A DNA stretch of 15,526 bases from Gammaproteobacteria bacterium (GTDB lineage: Bacteria > Pseudomonadota > Gammaproteobacteria > Steroidobacterales > Woeseiaceae). Shown here piece after piece: positions 6,759 through 13,931 of this stretch; position 1 is the first letter of the stretch; every line of letters starts with the position of its first letter. The translations under genes were made by a program, and so were the position numbers. Location: contig DAOWGY010000124.1 in assembly GCA_030641695.1 (NCBI GenBank), forward strand, positions 1 to 15,526. The letters are read 5' to 3'. A model generated the notes under the pieces. It searched no databases and was not told the DNA's origin. It saw only the letters and a list, made by a program, of their open reading frames with translations.

Positions 6759-8942
6759 TTACCCCGAGCGGCTTGCCTTGAGCCTTTTTCGATAGTCGTG
6801 CAGCAGGGGCTCAGTATAGCCGTTTGGCTGCTCACAACCCTTGAAAACGAGATCGCACGCGGCCTTGAAGGCGATGCTCGCGCCGAAGTCATCACTCATG
6901 CGTCGGTAGGCCGGATCGCCCGCATTCTGGTCGTCGACGATCGCCGCCATGCGCCTGAATGTCTCACGAACCTGTTTCTTGTTCGTCACCCCTTGCGTCA
7001 ACCAGTTGGCCATGTGTTGACTCGAGATGCGCAACGTCGCCCGGTCCTCCATCAGGCCGACGTGGTTGATATCCGGGACCTTCGAGCAACCGATGCCCTG
7101 GTCGATCCAGCGCACTACATAACCGAGAATTCCTTGCGCGTTGTTGTCGAGTTCGTCCTGAACGGCTTTTGCGTCGAGTATCGACGGATCGAACAACGGC
7201 GGCGTCAGGATGTCATCGAGGCTTGCGATCGATCGAGACGCAAGTTCGTACTGACGCGCCTGTACATTGACGAAGTGGTAGTGCATGACATGCAAGGTCG
7301 CCGCAGTCGGCGATGGCACCCAGGCGCAATTTGCGCCCGCTTCAGGGTGCGCCTGCTTGGTGTCCATCATCTGCTTCATCTCGTCGGGCTTCGGCCACAT
7401 GCCTTTGCCGATTTGCGCCCTGCCCGGTAGTCCGCATTGAATACCGACGTCGACGTTCCAGTCTTCATAGGCGCTAATCCATGGCTCGTGCTTGATCGCT
7501 TCCTTGGGCTTCATTGCCCCTGCATGCATGCTCGTATGTATCTCGTCGCCGGTACGATCGAGAAATCCGGTATTGATGAACACCAGGCGGTCTTTGACCG
7601 CGCGTATGCACTCGGCGAGATTGATTGTCGTGCGACGCTCCTCGTCCATGACCCCGACCTTGAGCGTATTCGGCTCCAGGTCGAAGAGTTGCTCGACCCG
7701 GGTGAAAAGCGTGTCCGTGAACTTCACCTCGTCGGGACCGTGCATCTTCGGCTTGACGATGTAGATACTGCCGTACCGGCTGTTCGGCAACGCATCGGTC
7801 AATTTGCGATTTGTCAGAGCGCACGCCGTCGTAACAACGGCATCCAGGATTCCTTCGAAGACTTTCTTGCGATCTTTGTCGAGAATTACATCGCTCGTCA
7901 TCAAGTGCCCGACATTGCGCACCAGGAGCAAGCTGCGCCCGGTCAGGACGACGCGCTCTCCGTCCACGCCCGTGTACTCTCGATCGGGATTCAGACGGCG
8001 CGTCAGGTCCCCGCCACCTTTGGCGAACGTCGCTTCCAGCCTGCCCTGCATCAACCCTAACCAGTTGCGATACACAACGACTTTGTCTTCGGCATCAACG
8101 GCGGCGACCGAGTCCTCGCAGTCCTGGATGGTCGTAATCGCCGACTCCAGAATCACGTCCGCGACATTTGCCGTCGCGTCTTTGCCAATGGCGTGCGTCG
8201 GATCGCTCCGTATCTCGATGTGCAAGCCGTTGTGCGAGAAAAGGTACGAAACGGCGTCACCATCATGCGCATGCCCGCGAAATGCCGCCGGCTCCTGCAA
8301 CCCGACTACTGCGTCGTTGACGACCGCCGTGATCACGCCATCGGCGACCTTGTACGCCGACACATCCGCATGGCTCGCGCCATCGAGCGGTATTGCGCGG
8401 TCGAGAAAGTCCTGTGCATAGCGAATGACAGCCGCGCCGCGTTTCGGGTTATAAGCGCCGCCACGCTCCTGGCCGTTTTCCTCGCTGATGACATCGGTGC
8501 CGTACAGGGCGTCGTAGAGGCTGCCCCAACGTGCGTTCGCCGCATTGAGTGCGAAGCGTGCGTTGCTGACGGGAACGACGAGCTGTGGCCCCGCGATTTC
8601 GGCGATCTCGGGATCGACATTGTCGGTCGTTATGCGGAATGGCTCGCCGGGCTCGAGGAGATAGCCGATCGACTTCAGAAATTGGACGTACTCCGTGTGG
8701 TCGAATGCCTCGTCGAGTTGCGACCCGTGCCAATCGTCGATTCTCTGCTGCATGAGGTCGCGGGTATGCAGAAGCTGACGATTGACGGGCGTCAATTCGT
8801 CGATTAACGCTTCGAAGCCCGACCAGAACCTGTCCGGGTCGAATTCGATCGCCGGCAGCAATTCCTCTTCAACGAAGTCGAAAAAGGCCCGGTCAACGCT
8901 GACCTTGCCAACGACCTTCCGGCCTTTTTCAAAGTGGTTCAT
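6759..8942 (-). CDS. glcB: Malate synthase G
   Basis: This 727-aa enzyme condenses glyoxylate with acetyl-CoA to give malate, the second step of the glyoxylate shunt, in the cytoplasm. It is the long G isoform (E. coli GlcB 723 aa). Highly conserved blocks are visible: GRSLLLVRNVGHLM (containing the likely catalytic Arg), SIYIVKPKMHGPDEV, VGVMDEERRT, FINTGFLDRTGDEIHTSM, AQIGKGMW, GANCAWVPSPTAATLH, GCSKVPD (C619) and MEDRATLRISSQH. The last contains D633, aligned by offset with the E. coli catalytic base D631. The ATG at 8942 has AGAGG about 5 nt upstream. It lies downstream of aceA on the same strand, separated by about 100 nt filled with REP-like palindromes, and is followed after 5 nt by modA. 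Confidence 0.97.
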   Translation of the reverse strand: MNHFEKGRKVVGKVSVDRAFFDFVEEELLPAIEFDPDRFWSGFEALIDELTPVNRQLLHTRDLMQQRIDDWHGSQLDEAFDHTEYVQFLKSIGYLLEPGEPFRITTDNVDPEIAEIAGPQLVVPVSNARFALNAANARWGSLYDALYGTDVISEENGQERGGAYNPKRGAAVIRYAQDFLDRAIPLDGASHADVSAYKVADGVITAVVNDAVVGLQEPAAFRGHAHDGDAVSYLFSHNGLHIEIRSDPTHAIGKDATANVADVILESAITTIQDCEDSVAAVDAEDKVVVYRNWLGLMQGRLEATFAKGGGDLTRRLNPDREYTGVDGERVVLTGRSLLLVRNVGHLMTSDVILDKDRKKVFEGILDAVVTTACALTNRKLTDALPNSRYGSIYIVKPKMHGPDEVKFTDTLFTRVEQLFDLEPNTLKVGVMDEERRTTINLAECIRAVKDRLVFINTGFLDRTGDEIHTSMHAGAMKPKEAIKHEPWISAYEDWNVDVGIQCGLPGRAQIGKGMWPKPDEMKQMMDTKQAHPEAGANCAWVPSPTAATLHVMHYHFVNVQARQYELASRSIASLDDILTPPLFDPSILDAKAVQDELDNNAQGILGYVVRWIDQGIGCSKVPDINHVGLMEDRATLRISSQHMANWLTQGVTNKKQVRETFRRMAAIVDDQNAGDPAYRRMSDDFGASIAFKAACDLVFKGCEQPNGYTEPLLHDYRKRLKASRSG

Positions 8943-8951
8943 GGTGCCTCT

Positions 8952-8975
8952 GTTGGAGCGCTTCTCGAAGCGCGA
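8952..8975 (+). repeat. REP-like palindromic unit 1
   Basis: A 24-nt unit starts with GTTGGAGCG and ends with GCGCGA. It can fold into a hairpin with stem GCGCTT/AAGCGC around a 4-base loop. Its sequence is the inverse of the two units that follow at 8992 and 9017. The GTWGGAGCG...CGCGA layout matches the repetitive extragenic palindromes of pseudomonads and xanthomonads (family knowledge). It lies between the aceA stop and the glcB start. Confidence 0.72.
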
Positions 8976-8991
8976 TTCCGCCGGGACTTAT

Positions 8992-9015
8992 TCGCGCTTC
9001 GAGAAGCGCTCCTAC
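8992..9015 (-). repeat. REP-like palindromic unit 2 (inverted relative to unit 1)
   Basis: Read on the minus strand, this 24-nt unit differs from unit 1 by one base near its head (GTAGGAGCG rather than GTTGGAGCG). Units 1 and 2 face each other across 16 nt, so the RNA could also pair them into one long stem of about 20 bp. This is the arrangement of a bacterial interspersed mosaic element. Confidence 0.72.
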
Positions 9016-9016
9016 T

Positions 9017-9040
9017 TCGCGCTTCGAGAAACGCTCCAAC
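9017..9040 (-). repeat. REP-like palindromic unit 3 (same direction as unit 2)
   Basis: A third 24-nt copy starts 1 nt after unit 2, in the same orientation. It differs from the consensus at one stem position (GAGAAACGC instead of GAGAAGCGC), which weakens its own hairpin. It ends 3 nt before the aceA stop codon on the minus strand. Confidence 0.7.
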
Positions 9041-9043
9041 GGA

Positions 9044-10324
9044 TCACGCGACGAACTGTTCTTCCTCGGTACTGCCAGCAAGCGCCGTTGTCGACGAAAG
9101 GCCGTTCATGATCGTATTTTGCACGGCGTCGAAATAGCCCGCACCTACGAATGACTGATGCTTGGCTGCACGGAAACCGTGCTGTTCGTCTGCGAATTCA
9201 CGCTGTTGCAGCAGCGAATAAGCATACATGCCTTCCGACTTGTAGGCACGACTCAGGCGGAACATGCTCGAGTTCAGCACATGCCATCCGGCCAGCGTGA
9301 TGAACTGGAATTTATAACCCATCTTGCCCAGTTCCTCGCGGAAGATTTTCATGGTCTCGTCATCGAGATTCGCCTGCCAGTTGAATGACGGCGAGCAGTT
9401 GTAAGCAAGCAGCTGATCCGGGTAAACGGCGTGAATCGCCTCGGCGAATTGTCGTGCCTGCTCGAGGTCCGGCTTGGACGTCTCACACCAGATCATGTCC
9501 GTATAGGGCGCGTAGGCAAGACCGCGCGCGATCGCCTGATCGAAGCCGGCCCTGGTCCTGTAGAAACCCTCGGGAGTTCGCTCACCGGTGATGAACTCGC
9601 GATCGCGTTCGTCCGAATCGGAAGTAATGAGGTTCGCAGCATCGGCATCCGTGCGCGCGATAAGCACCGTCGGGACACCAGAGACATCTGCGGCCAGTCG
9701 TGCCGCGTTGAGTTTCGCAATCGCTTCGTTTGTCGGCACGAGCACCTTACCGCCCATGTGACCGCACTTCTTCGCAGATGAGAGTTGGTCCTCGAAGTGC
9801 ACGCCGGCGGCGCCCGCTCGAATCATGCTTTTCATCAGCTCGAATGCATTGAGGTTGCCGCCGAAACCAGCTTCGGCGTCTGCGATGATCGGCGCGAACC
9901 AGTCGATGCTGTCGTCGCCGTTCAACGCGTGGATCTCATCGGTGCGGAGGAACGCATTGTTGATGCGCTCGATCATCTTCGGCACGGAATCCACCGGGTA
10001 CAGGCTCTGGTCCGGGTACATCTCACCGGCGCTGTTGCCGTCACCGGCGACTTGCCAGCCGGAGCAATAGATGGCCTTGAGGCCCGCCTGAACTTCCTGA
10101 ATTGCCTGGTTGCCGGTCAATGCGCCGAGCGCACAGAGCGGATCTTCCTGGTTGATAAGGCGCCAGAGTTTCTCGCTGCCCAGGCGTGCCAACGTATGCT
10201 CCACCTGCACGGTGCCGCGCAGTTTCACGACGTCTTCAGCACTGTAATTGCGCGTGATGCCCTTCCAGCGCGGGCTATCCGCCCAGTCGGAATCCAGTTT
10301 TTTGATCTGCTCTTGTCGTGTCAT
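9044..10324 (-). CDS. aceA: Isocitrate lyase
   Basis: This 426-aa enzyme cleaves isocitrate to glyoxylate and succinate, the first step of the glyoxylate shunt, needed for growth on acetate and fatty acids. It aligns by eye along its whole length with E. coli AceA (434 aa): WKGITRNYSAEDVVKLRG, SGWQVAGDGN, MYPDQSLYP, ADAEAGFGG, the active-site signature KKCGHMGGK with catalytic C187, ARTDADAANLITSD, ITGERTPEGF and YNCSPSFNW. The end GSTEEEQF also matches. The ATG at 10324 is chosen over the longer frame from 10414: family members start here (MTRQEQIKKLDSDW) and GAGGTG lies about 6 nt upstream. The longer version would start inside the promoter/operator. It is transcribed ahead of glcB. Confidence 0.97.
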   Translation of the reverse strand: MTRQEQIKKLDSDWADSPRWKGITRNYSAEDVVKLRGTVQVEHTLARLGSEKLWRLINQEDPLCALGALTGNQAIQEVQAGLKAIYCSGWQVAGDGNSAGEMYPDQSLYPVDSVPKMIERINNAFLRTDEIHALNGDDSIDWFAPIIADAEAGFGGNLNAFELMKSMIRAGAAGVHFEDQLSSAKKCGHMGGKVLVPTNEAIAKLNAARLAADVSGVPTVLIARTDADAANLITSDSDERDREFITGERTPEGFYRTRAGFDQAIARGLAYAPYTDMIWCETSKPDLEQARQFAEAIHAVYPDQLLAYNCSPSFNWQANLDDETMKIFREELGKMGYKFQFITLAGWHVLNSSMFRLSRAYKSEGMYAYSLLQQREFADEQHGFRAAKHQSFVGAGYFDAVQNTIMNGLSSTTALAGSTEEEQFVA

Positions 10325-10397
10325 GACGATCACCTCGCCTCGTGTCCTATCTAAAAACGCGTGAAAGCTCCTTGCTCGAGCGTTATAGTACGCATCT

Positions 10398-10436
10398 ATT
10401 ATATGAAATTTCACAGAAAAAATTTCACAATGTCAA
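10398..10436 (-). promoter_or_regulatory. Candidate aceA promoter
   Basis: On the minus strand a perfect TATAAT (10403-10398) lies about 75 nt before the aceA start codon. This would place transcription start near 10391 and give a leader of about 66 nt. A perfect TTGACA also exists (10436-10431), but 27 nt from the TATAAT instead of about 17, so the two cannot form a standard sigma-70 pair. At the proper distance only a poor GAAATT is found. A good -10 with a poor -35 suggests an activator-dependent promoter; the direct repeats in this region overlap it. Confidence 0.5.
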
Positions 10437-10443
10437 TTTCACA
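10404..10443. promoter_or_regulatory. Triple direct repeat, candidate operator of the divergent XRE regulator
   Basis: AATTTCACA occurs three times, at 10407-10415, 10421-10429 and 10435-10443, at an exact 14-bp period. The first copy is extended into the perfect palindrome TGAAATTTCA (10404-10413). The block lies between the divergent aceA and regulator genes, next to the aceA TATAAT box and just upstream of the regulator ATG at 10456. This is the natural place for an autoregulatory operator of the RamB/ScfR-like protein; the binding itself is inferred. Confidence 0.6.
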
Positions 10444-10455
10444 ACAACTTAACAT

Positions 10456-12006
10456 ATGATTACGAAACAAAGCCTTAAGCGCCGCGCCCATTTCCTGGGC
10501 ACCAAGATTCGCTCGCTCAGGAAGCGCAATAATCTTACGCTCGAAGACCTCTCGGTGCGCTGCGTGCAGATCGACCCGGAGGCCGGACCTTCCGTGTCCT
10601 ACCTGTCGATGATCGAGAACGGCAAGCGCGTGCCATCCGAGCGACTCATTCAGATCTTCGCCGAGATATTCCAGAAGGACGTGCGCTGGTTCTTTGACGA
10701 GTCCCTTGACGACACGGCCATCGACACGGCGCCAGCGGCGCCCATGAGCGGCATGCCGCTGGAACCGGGTTTTCTGTTCTCGGAGAGCCTCTTGCAGATT
10801 GCGATTCCGGAGTTGCTGAGCCAGACCGGAACGACCGGTCGGCAGTTCGCCCATCTGCTCATTCGCGCGCACCAGGAGTCGAGCCAGAATCGCTTCCCTG
10901 ACATTGAGCGCGCGGCCGAGAGCGTCGGCAACAAACAGTTTCCGATTTCCGTCGAGCAGGTTTTCGACATCGCGCAGCGCATTGGCCTCGAGATCCAGTG
11001 GTTCGACAAGGCGCCGTTCATGGACCTGGGTGACGACCTGCCGCTGAAAGCGCTGGTACGTTCTTTTTACGACGCGCCCAATCGCGTCTACCTCAATCGT
11101 GCCCTCGAGAAAACGCCGGCAAGACTGAAATTCGATCTCGCGAATCACATCGCTCACAAGGTACTGCATGACGGCGATGGCGCGCGCGCGCCACAAGTGT
11201 CTGGCGGCAAGACCTCGGTCCGTCGTATCGACGCCGGGTCCCGAAGCATGGACGCCAAGGACATTCTGTACGCCTGGCGCGATTTCGAATGCAGTTACTT
11301 CGCGGCGGCACTCCTCGCGCCCAAGACACCGTTCCGGCAATTCCTCGCCCGCAATGCCTACGCGATCGACTCGGGAGACAAGGTCGACCTTACGACAACT
11401 CTCGTCATGCGCCGCATGCCGAGCGTATCGCCCTATCCGCACTGGCATTACTTCGACGCCTATCCGCCGGGTAATCTGCGCGCCGTCTACCGTGGCAACG
11501 GCATCCCCCTGCCCTGGGGCAACATGACGATGATCTCGGATCCGTGCCAGCACTGGGCCGTGTTTCGCATGCTCAATACGCGCTCGAACAAGCCCTCGTC
11601 ACAGATCTCTGTGCTACGCGTCGGCGATGACAAGCGCCTGTATTGTTGTCAGTCGATTCGTAGCAGGGATGCGGCGGGCAACCGGCACGTCCTGTGCACT
11701 GGCGTTGACCTCGCGCCGGCTTTGCAATCGCAGGGATTCGAGGCGCAGGAGACGATAAACATGATCGAATCCAGCTGCAACGCGAATGGCGGTTCCGGCC
11801 CGATCCCGGCAGAGGCGCGTCGCCAGCTCGACAGCATCGGCAGGATTCTGAACATCGGCTGGATCATCGACGGCGCAGAGAAAGACGCGACGATTATTTG
11901 CCCGCGAAGCTCAAGCTGTCCGCGCGACAAGCACTGCCTCGGCAAGCAGCCGCGTGCGACCAAACCGCAAATCGACCAGATCCGCGAGTCAGTGCTGGCC
12001 GGCTAG
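10456..12006 (+). CDS. RamB/ScfR-type XRE regulator, probable controller of the glyoxylate shunt
   Basis: The 516-aa protein has an N-terminal XRE-type helix-turn-helix (about residues 12-80: LGTKIRSLRKRNNLTLEDLS, then SYLSMIENGKRVPS). A central region resembles ImmA/IrrE, and a C-terminal DUF2083-like part contains WRDFECSYFAAALLAP. The IrrE-like zinc motif is degenerate: LANHIAHKVLH (228-238) has N-H-x-x-H where peptidases have HExxH, so protease activity is unlikely. Near the end are three evenly spaced cysteines (C482, C488, C494). Known relatives include Corynebacterium RamB, which controls aceA/aceB; divergence from aceA supports the same role here. The ATG at 10456 follows an in-frame TAA by one codon, but has no clear Shine-Dalgarno. 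It ends 7 nt from the convergent AraC-type gene. Confidence 0.87.
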   Translation: MITKQSLKRRAHFLGTKIRSLRKRNNLTLEDLSVRCVQIDPEAGPSVSYLSMIENGKRVPSERLIQIFAEIFQKDVRWFFDESLDDTAIDTAPAAPMSGMPLEPGFLFSESLLQIAIPELLSQTGTTGRQFAHLLIRAHQESSQNRFPDIERAAESVGNKQFPISVEQVFDIAQRIGLEIQWFDKAPFMDLGDDLPLKALVRSFYDAPNRVYLNRALEKTPARLKFDLANHIAHKVLHDGDGARAPQVSGGKTSVRRIDAGSRSMDAKDILYAWRDFECSYFAAALLAPKTPFRQFLARNAYAIDSGDKVDLTTTLVMRRMPSVSPYPHWHYFDAYPPGNLRAVYRGNGIPLPWGNMTMISDPCQHWAVFRMLNTRSNKPSSQISVLRVGDDKRLYCCQSIRSRDAAGNRHVLCTGVDLAPALQSQGFEAQETINMIESSCNANGGSGPIPAEARRQLDSIGRILNIGWIIDGAEKDATIICPRSSSCPRDKHCLGKQPRATKPQIDQIRESVLAG

Positions 12007-12013
12007 TCAGCGG

Positions 12014-13024
12014 CTAGGCCGCCTTCTGGAATTGCCCCGGACTCACGCCCGTCCAGCGCTTGAACGCCCGGGCGAAGTTGCTCTGGTCCGAAAAACCGAT
12101 CATGAAAGCGATTTCCGCCTGCGAATAAGCGCCGTCCTTCAGATAGTGCTCGGCAAGGTTGCGGCGCGTCGACTCGAGAATGTCACGATAGTTGGTGCCC
12201 TCGGCCGTCAGCTGCCGCTGCAGAGTACTCGTGCTGCGATACAAGCGGTTGGCCACAGTATCCTGATCCGCCTTTCCGGAGGGCAACATCTGGACCAGCA
12301 GCTGTCGTACTTCACTCGCGACCTTGCTCTTGTCGAGCGACTCCAGGTATCGCTCCGCTATTCGCGATGTGGAGTCAAGTACGTCAGGAATGGACCCGGG
12401 CAACAGCTCCTCGAATTCCTCTTTTGAAAAATAGAATTTTTCTTCGCTGTTGCCGTAGGTCACCGGACATTGCAGAAATTCGTCAAGGTAATCTCGTGAG
12501 GTCTCGGGTGGGAAAGCGAGTTCAACCTTCAGCGGCCGCACGGGTTGGCGCTTGATGCGTTCGCAGAGCCCGAAAAATGCAACGATGCCCGCTTCATCAG
12601 CCGTTCGGTGCACCACGATAGTCGGATCCTGAGGCGATTCGACGAATAGAACCATGCCGTCCTCGATCCGAACCTCGACATGTGCTATCGCCGTCGAAAG
12701 CACATGAGCATAGCGACAGAGCCGCTGCAGCCCGCCCAGTAATGTCGCACTGGCCAGCCAGGCATGACCGAGCACATAGTAATCACTGGGCTCGGCCCGA
12801 GCTCCGGCCTTCATTCCGAACTGCAGGTCGTGCGTGATAAAGACGCACGTATCCCATAGTTTGGTCATCTTCGACAGTGGGATTCGCGATCCGGGCCTGT
12901 GGAATTTGTTCGTGTCGATACTGGCCTGAGCAAACGCCGGCGCCGGATCGATGCCGTAATCTTTTTCGAGCGTCTCCCCGATCAACCGGGCGACGGTTGC
13001 CAGTGTCGTGGGTTCGTAGAGCAT
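12014..13024 (-). CDS. AraC-family transcriptional regulator with arabinose-binding-like N-terminal domain
   Basis: The C-terminal about 90 residues are an HTH_18 double helix-turn-helix (DTVANRLYRSTSTLQRQLTAEGTNYRDIL, then AEIAFMIGFSDQSNFARAFKRWTGVSPGQF). The N-terminal part resembles the Arabinose_bd/ligand-binding domain of OruR-like regulators (TTLATVARLIGETLEKDYGIDP). The ATG at 13024 gives 336 aa and begins MLYEPTTLATVARL, as homologues of this type usually do, with GGAG very close upstream. An in-frame ATG at 13126 would add 34 residues not typical of the family and remains possible. Effector and target are not evident. It is divergent from the uncharacterised 232-aa gene, which is the most likely regulated neighbour. 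No terminator separates it from the convergent XRE regulator gene. Confidence 0.9.
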   Translation of the reverse strand: MLYEPTTLATVARLIGETLEKDYGIDPAPAFAQASIDTNKFHRPGSRIPLSKMTKLWDTCVFITHDLQFGMKAGARAEPSDYYVLGHAWLASATLLGGLQRLCRYAHVLSTAIAHVEVRIEDGMVLFVESPQDPTIVVHRTADEAGIVAFFGLCERIKRQPVRPLKVELAFPPETSRDYLDEFLQCPVTYGNSEEKFYFSKEEFEELLPGSIPDVLDSTSRIAERYLESLDKSKVASEVRQLLVQMLPSGKADQDTVANRLYRSTSTLQRQLTAEGTNYRDILESTRRNLAEHYLKDGAYSQAEIAFMIGFSDQSNFARAFKRWTGVSPGQFQKAA

Positions 13025-13168
13025 GGCTCCGCATAGTGAACCCGAATCCCGCGTGCGGTACAAGCCGTTTCGCAGCTTGGGGTCTATTGCACACGCCCTG
13101 ACCTGGAATGACCAGATCGCGGCCATCGACAGCTCTACAGTGGACGCCAGATTTCACTGGAGATGGAC

Positions 13169-13867
13169 ATGTTGAGCCTGGTTCCCAAAAAGCCCAATCG
13201 TTACTCGCTGTCGGAGGCGATCCACGCCGACGTTTCCCGGTGCCTCTACGAGGCATTCAGCTCGAAAGACGGTTTGCTGAGCAACGTCGACCGCTGGACG
13301 CAGCGCAAGGTCACGATGGAGAACCTGGCAAAGATCGAACTGGCGCTGGAGTCTGACGACCCTGTCGAGTACTGCTATCAGAATCTGATTCGCGAGATCG
13401 ACACGGAAGCAGAAACCGGCATCTACCTCGTCAGGGAATCGTCTCCGGTTCCGTCGTTACGGCGTCTGTTCGACGAGCCCGGCATCTCGGGCGAACTGCA
13501 TCGTAAGGTCGCCGACATCGCACCGAAACTATTCGCCGATGCGCTCGCGCACTCGGACGATCAACTCGACCTCGTCTGGGTCACGATCCGGGCCCGCTAC
13601 GACCGGGCACATGTCGACGCGCAGATTTCCAGGATCATCATGGGTTTCCTAATGGATGATGCCGAGATCGCTCAGGACATGGCGAACGCGGTAAGAGCGC
13701 TCATGTATTCATTCCATGAAAACGCAACGCGTCGTCAATGCGACCTGCCATTACAACTGAATGAGCGCGAAACACGTGAACTGGTGCTGATGGTCTCCGA
13801 ACTGGAGAAGCGGGCTGGTAACTATGTGGAGCGAGTCGGTGAAATCAGCAGCCGCGCCGACACATGA
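13169..13867 (+). CDS. Uncharacterised 232-aa protein, divergent from the AraC-type regulator
   Basis: I do not recognise this protein. It looks soluble and mostly alpha-helical, with no signal peptide or membrane segment. Features include an N-terminal basic stretch (LVPKKPNRYSLSEAIHADVSRCLYEAF), an acidic middle (ESDDPVEYCYQNLIREIDTEAETGIYLV), a DLVWVTIRARYDRAHVDAQISRI segment, and a charged C-terminal helix (ERETRELVLMVSELEKRAGNYVERVGEI) that may form a coiled coil. Two ATGs compete. The one at 13163 has GGAG touching it, whereas ATG 13169 has the same GGAG at a good 6-nt distance, so 13169 is chosen. Its coding look, its own terminator and its divergent placement beside a regulator all support a real gene. 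It may be controlled by the AraC protein. Confidence 0.75.
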   Translation: MLSLVPKKPNRYSLSEAIHADVSRCLYEAFSSKDGLLSNVDRWTQRKVTMENLAKIELALESDDPVEYCYQNLIREIDTEAETGIYLVRESSPVPSLRRLFDEPGISGELHRKVADIAPKLFADALAHSDDQLDLVWVTIRARYDRAHVDAQISRIIMGFLMDDAEIAQDMANAVRALMYSFHENATRRQCDLPLQLNERETRELVLMVSELEKRAGNYVERVGEISSRADT

Positions 13868-13904
13868 AGATTCCCCCTAAGGTTGATAGCAATATTGGCC
13901 GCTC

Positions 13905-13931
13905 GGCGGGCCTTTTGGCCCGCCTTTTTTT
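13905..13931 (+). terminator. Intrinsic terminator after the 232-aa gene
   Basis: A perfect 8-bp stem, GGCGGGCC/GGCCCGCC, with a TTTT loop is followed by seven Ts (13925-13931). It starts 38 nt after the plus-strand stop codon. The T-run overlaps the stop codon of the minus-strand kelch gene (TAA at 13932-13930). On the minus strand the hairpin is not followed by Ts, so it should act mainly on the plus strand. Confidence 0.9.

Noticed and set aside
6726..8807. Several plus-strand open frames of about 200-234 codons
   Set aside because: All are antisense to glcB, which is conserved from end to end.
8943..9043. Intrinsic terminator between aceA and glcB
   Set aside because: Hairpins are present but no T-run follows them on the minus strand; they fit REP units better.
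10325..10414. 30-residue N-terminal extension of isocitrate lyase
   Set aside because: Homologues start at the ATG at 10324, which has a good Shine-Dalgarno; the extension would begin inside the promoter/operator region.
10404..10429. CRP-like site suggested by TGTGA half-sites in the aceA upstream region
   Set aside because: The half-sites are 4 nt apart (TGTGA-N4-TCATA) or in direct orientation, not TGTGA-N6-TCACA; the 14-bp direct repeat explains them better.
10411..11553. Long (380-codon) open frame on the minus strand opposite the XRE regulator
   Set aside because: It is antisense to a clearly recognisable regulator gene; its protein is rich in Arg/Val with no domain, as expected from a shadow frame in GC-rich DNA.
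13025..13126. 34-residue N-terminal extension of the AraC-type regulator
   Set aside because: Not typical of the family; the MLYEPTTLATVARL start is. It cannot be fully excluded because the Shine-Dalgarno at 13024 is very close to the ATG.
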